Positions 46,466 to 57,000 of a stretch of DNA of 64,000 bases are shown piece by piece. Origin of the DNA: Cymodocea nodosa (lineage: Eukaryota; Streptophyta; Magnoliopsida; Alismatales; Cymodoceaceae); NCBI GenBank assembly GCA_036874045.1, contig JAZBRI010000004.1, forward strand, positions 1,054,001-1,118,000, read 5' to 3'. Made by a program: the position numbers and the translations under genes. How positions within the stretch are numbered: position 1 is the stretch's first letter; the number at the start of each line of letters is the position of its first letter. The notes under the pieces were generated by a model. The model saw nothing but the letters and a program-made list of their open reading frames with translations, was not told where the DNA came from and searched no databases.

Positions 46466-48670
46466 TGTTTGGATTTTCCCAGCACGACACCAGAAAAACT
46501 TTGATTTGTTACTTCTGTTTTTACTTAGTTAATTTAGCTTTATACCTATTCTTTTTCTTTTAGAAGTAAACAAACAACCTTTAATACAATTTAGATATTA
46601 ATTCCAATTTGTACTTGAACTGCAAGTGCACAGTATCTATTGTATTAGTGTGCAAGTACAGGTCAATCCCACAGAGAATTGCTTAAGAACTGAGAACTGC
46701 CCATTTGCTAACAATCAAATTTGTATCTTCAATAATCCCTTTGTTGAATTACAGTTAACTCAAAAAACAACGTTCGTTGAATTATGGCTAACTCAATGGA
46801 CTAACCTCGTGGACTTAAGTTAACTCCACGAGCCTATCTTTTCTTTTTAAATACTGCTATTTACAGAGGAATTCGGCAACCATTGGGCGATTCCACAGAT
46901 TGTAAATAACATCAATTAAGCTCTTTAATGTTAGTAAACACTGGATTTATCATTAAGCATACTAACATTTAGATAATTCAAACAGTAACCATTAAAATCT
47001 TTAAGTCTTTTGAACGAACTAATTTCAGCAAACTGTAAAACTAAAACAAACATAAAACAATCACAACACTGACAAAGATAACATTAATCATGATACAACA
47101 CAAACAATACAACACTCAAATACAACATACAAACAAAGATAAATTGTTTTTGGTATTTTTTTTTATTTTCATATCAACATGGAAATGGGCGAAAGGTGAA
47201 ATGTAAAGTAATCTCACTCGATAGTAAATACTTCTGTCACTACTTGCAACGCAATTACACCACTGAAAATTAAACCACTTACAATTCTGTCTCCTCTCCC
47301 TATAGAATCGCGAGTCTAGAATTGCAAGATGATCTCTTCTTCAGCATACAAGCATCAACCCGAAGTCAAGGCTAAAAGCTTTACGATCTCCTGAAATATG
47401 AGTCGGCGCTTGGTGAAAATGTCTTCCCTTCCTGCAACGCGATCACTCCTCACAATGGTTGTCAGGCACTGTGTTTGGCTCGGAATGGACCTAACATCAA
47501 GAAAGTATCTTCTCAGACCTCCGATGGTTGGTGACTGTGGTGGTGGTAACGATGGTTGGTGTGATACTTTGGAGAATTGTCGATACTGCCTACAGAAAGC
47601 TCGGTGCTCCTCCTCTGTATACACTGGTCGTCCATCGATCACACCCTTTTCTTCTTTTTCTTCTTTTCTTTTATATTTCTTCAGTAGTAACTGCTTCTTC
47701 TTGAATGGTCGGTTGGATTTCCTTCATTCATATCAACGGCGATGCTTTCTTCTCCCTGCGCGATACATGCAATCGTGGTTTTTCTTCCAACTGTCCTGTT
47801 TCTACAACCGCTACAGTGGTATATTAGAAAATAAATAGTCCGTGGAGTTACAGATAACTCAACGGACTTTCTTCGTTGATTTAACTATAGAACACATGCA
47901 TAAATTTAACTATCCGATGCTCAGGTGCATTTCGGATACTTACAAACTTAATTATCCGATGCTCATGTGCATTTCAGATAGTTATAGATAACTCACCGAT
48001 ATATAACTTAAGTAAATCTACCAAATCTTGACACGTGTCAACAACAGTTTAATAATAAAATAAACATTTCGGAGAGTTACAGGTCTAACTATCCGATGCC
48101 CAGATGCATTTCGGATAGTTACAGATAACTCACCGAAAATCCACTTAAGTCACTTTCCCAGAACATGACACGTGTCCACAGCTATTTTATAAATAAAAAG
48201 ATATTTCGGAGAGTTACACATATAATTGTCCGATGCCCAGCTGCAATTTCGGATAATTATAGATAACTCACCGAAAGTTCACTTAAGTCATGCATTATGA
48301 TTTTGACACGTGTACTTTAGAAAATAATAAAATATTCTTTCAAAACATAACTGTTTGGCAGTTTAAACATAACTATCCGACATGTTCGGTCTGTTAAACA
48401 TAACTGTCTGAAATATGTTCGATATGTTAAAGATAACTGTTCGAAATATCAGAAATTTCGGATACTTACGAATTTCACAACTTGCAACTTACCGATAGTT
48501 CAGAAATGTACTAAATTAACATTAATTCCCCAAAATTAAGCAGATTCTTTAATTAAAGCATATAACAATGCAATTATAACATAATGGCTTAATTCTCATA
48601 TGATAAGCTAAATATTATGCAATTAACCATCATTTAACTATTAATAATATGCACTTTTTCATTCTAAACA
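46466..48670 (-). repeat. Family-R LTR copy 1 (3' LTR of element D)
   Basis: On the minus strand it starts TGTTTAGAATGAAAAAG at 48670, directly after a purine tract GGTATGGGGGAAG, and ends at 46466 with GAAAATCCAAACA. Length 2205 bp. U3 holds a tandem unit of about 137 bp (48207-48070 and neighbours) with CGGAGAGTTA, TAACTATCCGATG, CGGATAGTTA, ACTTAAGT and GACACGTGTC (48030, 48167, partial at 48305). TATA box AAATATAAAAG at about 47678-47668. The flanks show no clear target duplication. Confidence 0.85.
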
Positions 48671-48686
48671 CTTCCCCCATACCTAA
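48671..48686 (-). other. Polypurine tract of element D
   Basis: Minus strand TTAGGTATGGGGGAAG immediately before the LTR. A second similar tract GTAGGTATGGGGGGAG lies at about 50003-50018, after GAGGACAATGC, a common arrangement in Athila-like elements. Confidence 0.75.
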
Positions 48687-49234
48687 ATTTTGCTAGTCCC
48701 TTAGCAAACTAAGATCTAATTAATTGGTCTTTCAAAAGGTGCTAGAATTAATTCTTCTTCTTTCTTTTTTCTTCTATTCAGCATAAGAATATATATTCTG
48801 TATGTTTCAATAATCAACCTGCAAATATACTTAGAATATATGTAAATTACATATAAAGTATATCATCATCACATAGGTGTTAATTATATTATCGTTTGTT
48901 CTTCTTTTCATCATCTGCCATCCTGAATTTTCCAATAAGATTTCTAGAAGAAATTTCAACAACATACGAATCAAAGTACAATCCAATTCAATATGATTAA
49001 GACAAGTAGAATAAAGAATTGTATCTCCATTAAATAACTTCAAAAGTCAATTCTAGATTCATATTACAGCAATTCTAGATAACAGAAAATATACTCAATT
49101 CATAAGATATCTGTATTTCACAAAACACTTGTATCTTTTCAGAACAGTATATGTATATATTTTTTTTTCTTTTTTCTTTTTTTGTACTTTAAAAGTTAAT
49201 TTGACAAGCTTGAATCATACAAGAACTTTCTAAT

Positions 49235-49385
49235 GTACCCATGTAACGAGCTTTCAGTCAACAATCCCAGATCTGATCAGGATCTTAGATTACCAGATTT
49301 CAAGAGTCCTTTTTCAGGTCAACAATCCTTACATACCTATCTGCTCAAGTACAAAAGGCTCGTGATCAAACAAGTCAATAAACTC
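49235..49385 (-). repeat. 3' block of gypsy element D shared with copia F
   Basis: Same ordered words as 20945-21120 (AGCTTTCAGTCAACAATC, CCAGATTTCAAGA, CATACCTA, GCTCAAGTA). It lies between the F-box ORF and the polypurine tract next to the LTR. Non-coding. Confidence 0.6.
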
Positions 49386-50435
49386 TGAAATTTTCCTCTC
49401 TTTTTTTTTTTCTTTTTTTTTTCAATCAAAATACAAACATAAAATAAAACATTAATCACATACTATATATGTATGTATTTCATTAATACAGATGTAGTAA
49501 TCACCAATCTCATATAGTCCTACTTCTATCATTTACTGAAAATATGAATCCATAACAATAAGCTCATACTTTTTCTAGAGTTTAATAAGATCTACACATA
49601 AATCGTTCTACAAGTTCAATCAGTTAAATGAAATGTATCTCTAATCATATGTGTTTCATTTAATCTAGAATTCACATCACAGCTCCTTCAGGACTTCAGA
49701 TAATTTACTAATTTTTCATTAAGCATTCTGATTTCATTTTAAAATCGTGAAACTGTTAAACTCATGAAATTCAGAAAAAACATAAGATACTATATCTAGA
49801 TTTGCATAAATAGTAAATTCTATAGCATCTTATATAGCCTTCTAAATATAACATTCAAGCAGTTACAGTTTATAAAAATTTTACAGTCTCAATTATCGAA
49901 TAGTTACAGCAAGTTCATAAAAATTTTCAAATTCCACAACTTTGCAGTACCATTTTAATTCCTTTAATTAACAAACTTACATGACTGTTACTTTAATTAC
50001 CTCCCCCCCATACCTACATTTTGCATTGTCCTCAATGTAAAAGATTTGACAATAAGTACAGTAATTGTAGCAGGCATGAATACAGTTTTGTTTGATTTAA
50101 AATTCAGGGTAAGTAATTGGTTACATACCTTGTTTCGTTTGTATCTCCTTCTACATATTCTGATTTTTTATTCTAAAAAACTTTTCATTCATAACTAAAT
50201 GCAGAATATAAAACAAAATAACATTTAACAGATATTGATAAATCAATGTCTTATGTGGAACCCAGGCTCCTATGCCTCTGGTGGCTCACAAGCAAGCCAG
50301 TTGGTTTCCCAGAACAGATACCAACAAACTGGATTGATATTTTGTTTTTTTCTTTTATAAAATAAACATGAAAACTAAAATTTTTATAAAAATAAACGTA
50401 TAATACACATAACATTAAACACACAAAATCACAAC

Positions 50436-51572
50436 TTAAGAACATGATTGAAAAGTAGGAACAAATGGAATAAATGTATTAGTCCAAGCAAACTTTTTAG
50501 GCATAGTTCTTCTTGCTATTAATTCTGTTTTAATGCAGTTCTTGTTCCTTCTTAATTTGTAAATGTGTAATATATTATAAATTTCAAATACAAGTGTATT
50601 ACCATTAATGATATGAAATGCAAAAAGGGATCCTTTTTGGTTCTAGGGTAATGTAGCAATTTCTATTTCTACATCTATTTCAATATACTCCTCTTCCCAC
50701 TTCCATTCATTAATGTCTTTCATAATCCATATTTGAAATTTCATCAATTCATCTCACCATCTTATCAGACATAAAGTAGGATCATCTTCTTCAATATGCC
50801 ACACTCCTATTTGAATTTTATTAAATTCTACAGATGGTGGTTTAGCTATTTCTCTCGGTATAGGTAAAATTTCTATAAATTCATCATAACTGTCTATGCT
50901 CACTATGTATAAATCAGATCCAAATGCTATTGATATATCTGTGACTAGATATATATATCCATCAAGTATGACATGTGTTTGGTTAATTAATGATTTCTAT
51001 CCTAGATATATCATAATATTTTCATTCCAAGATCTATTCAGAAAATTATACACACTTAAGCGTAAATCTTCACCCCAATTTCTTGTAGGTTTCCAATAAT
51101 ATAATTTTTCACGAATTACAAAATTTTTATTAGAAAATATTAAAGCCGACCCACAATTTATAGTTGGTACTTCATATCTATTAGGTCTTCCTATATTCCA
51201 TTCTTCTCTAGTTATAGGATTTCTTATCAAAATATCAGGTAATAAACTTGCATACCTTGGTCTCGTCCTGTATATGATTAATCCTTCATCTATCCCCATA
51301 ATATGATCTATTCCTTCTAATATATTGGGTGGAATTCCAGTAGTTTCTTCCATAGCAAGATATTCATGGTTAATTGAACTACAATTAAATGACCTCCATA
51401 TGAATCCATCTCTAATCTTAGTCATTTTTGTAGCTTGTAGTCCCTAAAAATATTTTTCTTCAATACAGTCTTTAATTTCGTTTGATACACAACACAGCCT
51501 GCATAGATCTTTAGCTGATAAGTTACTCAGTACTTCCCTTAGTGCATCCAACGGTAATTGCATCAATTCCAT
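50436..51572 (-). pseudogene. F-box/F-box-associated (FBA) protein gene inside a gypsy element
   Basis: One continuous 378-codon frame from ATG 51572 to TAA 50436, broken by four in-frame stops (TAG after KYF near 51435, TAG 50997-50999, TGA near 50750, TAG near 50650). The N-terminus is an F-box: LPLDALREVLSNLSAKDLCR then CCVSNEIKD. The rest has the pattern of F-box-associated interaction domains: YRTRPRYASLLPDILIRNPI, a TRNWGEDLRL segment with VYNFLNRSWNE, THVILDGYIYLV, GVWHIEEDDP, KFQIWIMKDINEWKW and a final LLxLY-like segment. F-box proteins recruit targets to SCF ubiquitin ligases. It follows the gag of element D on the same strand and precedes the 3' polypurine tract and LTR, so it appears to be carried by the retrotransposon. 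No introns seen. Confidence 0.75.
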
Positions 51573-51641
51573 GTGTCGATTCTGTATAACACAAACAAAA
51601 ATTTAGTAGAGACAAAAATTAACATAACTACTGCACACCCT

Positions 51642-51700
51642 CGTGGAGTCAAGGCATAACTCAACGGACTAAGTTCGTTGAGTTAAGGACTAACTCTACG
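51642..51700 (-). promoter_or_regulatory. Palindromic array upstream of the F-box ORF
   Basis: CGTGGAGTC, TAACTCAAC (51657-51665), GTTGAGTTA (51677-51685) and TAACTCTACG form inverted pairs 70 bases before the F-box ATG. Regulatory role inferred. Confidence 0.4.
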
Positions 51701-51764
51701 ATACTATTAACTATAAAAAAAAACATATATATATACAGATAGTTGCTTCAGTTATGCTGCTTCA

Positions 51765-52949
51765 TTCAACTACCCTCCCAAAAGAGGTATCAATTTCATT
51801 AACAGTTCTATTGATAGGGTTAGGTATTGCTTGTATTGGCAATCCTCCAGTAGGTCTAACTTCCATTGGTTCCTTCTGTCTAAGTAGTATATTTCTGTTC
51901 TGATTTTGAATTGCAGCATTTCCAAATACAAAATCTAGACAATTGTTTAATTGTTGGATTATCTTTTCTAATTTCTCTATTCTAAATCCTTGTTCCAGTA
52001 ATACTTCATAACTTATATTCTTCTCATTTACATTTTCTCCTCCCTAGAAATTGTTGTTTCTCCAATATAAATTCGGGTGATTTCTCCAATTAAGATTATA
52101 AGAATTTCCCAAGTTATCTCTCTGGTTTCTAGCATAAATAATATCTAAATCATTTATGTTTGCATTCTTTTCTGCTAGCTTTTGATTTAATGATAACTCT
52201 TCTATTTTCTTTGTTAATTCAGTTAATTTCACCTCAAGCATAGTACTTGAATCTATTTCATGCATTCCTCTTGGCAATATTTTTTTATCTACAATAGCTT
52301 CAACCGAGTTTTCCCACTATGTAGTTCTTTTTGCAAAGTTTTCCAAATATGCCCATGTTTCTTCACTACATAATTTTAAAAATCCATTTTGACAAGTAGA
52401 TTCTAATAAAGATTTTGTTGAAACATTTATGCCTTCATAAATTATACCTATTAATTGTGTCTTACTCATTACATGATGTGGACATTGAGTCAGTAAATCT
52501 TTAAATCTTTCAAAATATTTCCAGAATAATTCACCCTGTTTTTGGCTACACATTAATATTTCTTTTTTCTTTTTAATTGTTTGATGTGTTGGATAATATT
52601 TTTCCAAAAAAACAGAGCAAAATTCAGTCCATGTAGAAATTGAATCAGGCGACAGAGTATATAACCATCTCTTAGCTGTGTCTTTTAAAGAAAAAGGGAT
52701 ATATCTAAGTTTAATAGCATCTATACTCATGTTCAGCATTTTCATCATTTGACAAACTTTATTAAATTCTCTAAGGAAATAATAGGCATCCTCTCTTTCT
52801 AATCTATGAAAATGTGGCAATTGACTAATATAATTAGATTTCAGTTCAAACCTATCTCCCTCAAAGTTTGGCAATCGAATACATGAAGGTTCATCAACTA
52901 ATTCAGGATACAGAATTTCTCCTAATGGTTTTTCTACTGGAGCAGCCAT
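51765..52949 (-). pseudogene. Ty3/gypsy gag (element D)
   Basis: Gag polyprotein of an Athila/Tat-like element. ATG at 52949 opens 210 codons containing the retrotransposon gag domain: LPHFHRLEREDAYYFLREF, LRYIPFSLKDTAKRWLYTL and FLEKYYPTHQT, then FWKYFERFKDLLTQCPHH and IYEGIN. It is followed by a linker with LTKKIEELSLNQK and NWRNHPNLYWRN, and ends near 51765 (SFGRVVE). Stops at 52317-52319 and 52044-52046. No protease or RT follows; the next frame is the F-box ORF. The unit is therefore a gag-only, non-autonomous arrangement or a deletion product. Confidence 0.82.
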
Positions 52950-53439
52950 CTCTACGTTCTCTTTTAAAGAAAGGTTAGCTACACCCCAAAGAATTCCGTT
53001 AAAGTTCAGTTCAGAAAATTTTTCAGTACTCCTCTGTGATGAAAATTCCTAGGTAGGTATTCTTACTAATCATTTAGTGCTTAGAGAACGGGTCCATGTG
53101 CTCATAAATAAATAGTAGAAGATTAATTACATACCAGTCTAAAACTTTCCATTCAATAAATATTTGTTGTCAGATGAAGTTGAATCAACTGCTTCTCCTT
53201 CCAATTCCTCCAACGCATTCTCCTTTCTTTTAAAAGTGATGGTAACTCGTAAATAACATTCTGTTTTATATATATAATGCACATCCATAAAGTGAATAAA
53301 TCTCGTTGCAAGAACGTGTCTTGCAACGTGCATCGTGGTTCCTGTTTTTATGGGTACGTGTACCACTATTAATTTCAAATTTTGGTAACCGCTAAACCGA
53401 CGAAGTTTCATTCGTGGTTAAAAGAATAACTATTCTGCT

Positions 53440-53640
53440 TAATCCACGAACTAACCTCGTTGAGCTACAAATAACTCAACAGAACACAGTCGGTTACTGT
53501 TGCTAACTCCACGAACTAACTTTGTTGAGTTACAGATAACTCAACGGAGTGACCTTATATTATATTACTGACCTCGTGGAGTTACAGTTAACTCAACGAA
53601 CTTACTTCGTTGAGTTAACACTTAGCAACCTCTAAGTTTT
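53440..53640 (-). promoter_or_regulatory. Palindromic array upstream of gag D
   Basis: Several GTTGAGTTA/TAACTCAAC and CGTGGAGTTA/TAACTCCACG words in alternating orientation. No PBS was found between here and the gag ATG, so the 5' LTR junction of element D is missing or unrecognisable. 52950-53440 holds no other recognisable feature. Confidence 0.4.
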
Positions 53641-54054
53641 ACTCCTCGTAAGTTTCTCTCTACCTTTTTTTCTTTTTCATTCTACTTAACTAAAATAAAG
53701 TTAAATATATGTCATTAATGCATCATTCTAATCAAAATTCTTTTAAATCTGAACATTATATAAAGATTTAACTTGCAAGTCATTTTATGTTATGTAGAAT
53801 TTACATTTTACCTTGCAACATGCAGAAATTTTTAAGCATTTATCCTGTCATTCAGCAAATTGTAAATCTGTTAAACATTCATTCATAAAGTTCCACAAAT
53901 TATATAACATTCAATACATTCCATTCATTTCACATTCAAAACACGTATGAAAAGTATCTCTGAAAAATTATTTTCACTAATATGAATCAATTTACAGTAC
54001 AAGTACATCATACAATTTTCATATAATTTTATACAAGTAGACGAACAATACAAT

Positions 54055-57000
54055 TTAGTCTCTATTCCTAAGTTCATCTACTTCCTTCTAGAGTTTTTCT
54101 AACTGAAGTTCTAATTGATTAATTCTTTCTACAGCTCTTGTAATTCCTCAAAAATGTACAGCTAGCTCTACAGCTATAACATTTCTATATTCTTTCACTG
54201 AAATGGTTCTAGATCTGATCCTTTTTGATGTCCATTTCATGAAATCAATACAATACACCATAAGCAGTGGAATCAAATCTCCATAAAATAATTTTTTCTT
54301 TACTGTTTTCAGCTTAGAGATAAAAATTGTAGACCAATTTATTTGAATCCTGTTTACAACTGCAAAAGTGGCCCATTTGACAAATTGACTTAATTCTATG
54401 TCATGGCCTTGTCATTGATAGACATTCTTAATCAAAATGTTAGCTACCATGTGTGCTTTACCATTTAAATGCTTCAATCTGTTTAATAAAGGCACACCAA
54501 GATTGATAGCTAAACAATCTTTGATTTCCTTTTCTGTCCACTCAACTATAGTTGTGTCTTCCAAAATTTTTAGTCCTTCATTCTTTAATCCAAAAATGTT
54601 GTGGATAAACTCTAGTGTTATCTGTGCATCTGCTTCCTCTACGTTGGAAATTAATCCTCCTTCTCCTTCTCTCAAATTTGCATAAAAATAAGGCACTAAA
54701 TTCTCATATACTGCATGCCCTCTTTTTTGAGAAATAAACTTCAGTAGACCTTGGAATTCAAATAAATCTTTGATTTCTTGCATTCCATCCCAATTTACTG
54801 GTCTACTGTAAATAATATTTTAACCTCTAATTTCTTAATATTTGGTATAAGCTTCTTGACTCTAAAAATGTAGTTCATTCAAAATTGTTATTTCAGTCGG
54901 GTCAGGAAGGTGACTTTGTTGTTCCAAAGGGGTTTGTTCTTGATATTCCTCTTCTATAGGCTGCATTTGAACATTCTCTACAGATTCCTGAATTTTTGCT
55001 TTTGCTTTTGTCTGTGGTGGTGTTTGGGTTTTCCCAGCACTACACTAGAAAAATATGGATTTGCTACTTCTGATTTTACTTAGTTAATTTATCTTTATAC
55101 CTATTCTCTCTTTTAGAAGTAAACAAACAACCTTTAATATAATTTAGATATTAATTCCAATTTGTACTTTAACTGCAAGTGCACAGTGTCTATTGTATCA
55201 GTGTGCAAGTACAAGTCGATCCCACAGGGAATTGCTAACGAACTTGAGAACTGTTCATTTGTTAAAAATCAAATTTATATATTCAATAAGCTCTCCGTTG
55301 AATTACAGCTAACTCAACGGACTAAGTTCGTTGAGTTATGGATAACTCAACGGACTAACCTCGTGGACTTAAGTTAACTCCACGAGCCTGCCTTTTCTTT
55401 TTAATATTGCTATTTATAGAGGAATTCGGCCAACCATTGGGCGATTCCACAGATTGTAAATAACATCAATTAAGCTCTTTAATGTTAGTTAACATTGGAT
55501 TTATCATTGAGCAATACTAACATTCAGATAATTCAAACAGTAACCATTAAAATCTTTAAGTCTTTTGAACGAACCAATTTCAGTAAACCGTAAAACTAAA
55601 GTAAACATAAAACAATCACAACACTAACATAGATAACATTAATCACGATACAACACAAACAATACAACACTCAAATATAACATACAAACATAGATAAATT
55701 GTTTTTGGTATTTTTGTTTTAATATGAACATGGAAATGGGCGATAGGTGAAATGTAAAGTAATCTCACTTGATAGTAAATACTTCCGACACTACTTGCAA
55801 CGTGACTACACCACTGAAAATTAAACCACTTACAATCTTGTCTCCTCTCCCTATAGAATCGTGAGTCTAGAATTGCAAGATGATCTCCTCTTCAACAAAC
55901 AAGCATCAACCCGAAGCCAAGGCTTAAAGCTTTACGATCTCCTGAAATATGAGTCGGCGCTTGGTGAAAATGGCTTCCTGCGACGTGATCACTCCTCACA
56001 GTAGTTATCAGGCACTGTGTTTAGTTCGGAATCGACCCGACATCAGGCAAGTATCCTCACATACCTCTGATGGTTGGTGATTATGGTGATGATGATGGTT
56101 GGTGTGGTACTTTAGAGAATTGCAACGCCGATCCTCCTCTACACACACTGTCGCCCATCAATCACACACCTCTTCTTTTTTTCTTCTTTTCTTTTATATT
56201 TCTTCAGTAGTAACTACTTCTGCTTGAATGGTCAATTGGATTTCCTTCATTCGTATCAACGGTGATGATTTCTTTCCCTGCACGATACGTGCAAACGTGG
56301 TTTTTCTCCTCTAACTGTTTGTTCCTACAACCGCTACAGTGGCATATTAGAAAATATATAGTCCATGGAGTTACAGATAACTCAACAGACTTTCTTCGTT
56401 GATTTAACTATAAAACACATGCATAAATTTAACAATCTGATGCTTAGATGCATTTCGGATACTTATAAACTTAGATATTCGATGCTCAGATGCATTTCGG
56501 ATAGTTACAAATAACTCACTGATATATAACTTAAGTAAATCTACTAGATCTCAACATGTGTCAGCAGTAGTTTAATCATAAAATAACATTTCGAAGAGTT
56601 ACAGATCTAACTATCCGATGCTTAGATGCATTTCGGATAGTTACAGCTAACTCACCGAAAATCCACTTAAGTCAATTTCCCAAAACATGACACGTGTCCT
56701 CAGCTATTTTATACATAAAAAGAGATTTCGGAGAGTTACAGGGATAACTATCTGATGCCCAGCTGCAATTTCGGATAGTTATAGATAACTCACCAAAAGT
56801 TCACTTAAGTCATTCATTATGGTTTCAACACATGTACTTCAGGAAATAATAAAATATTCTCTCAAAACATAACTGTTCAGCAATTTAAACATAACTATCT
56901 GATACATATTCGATCTGTTAAACATAACTATCCGAATTTGTTCGATATGTTAAACATAACTGTTTGAATTTATTAGAAAATTCGGACACTTAAGAATTTC

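Noticed and set aside
47398-47838. 146-codon plus-strand open frame
   Set aside because: It lies inside a family-R LTR, is not open in copies 2 and 3, and overlaps the TATA region.
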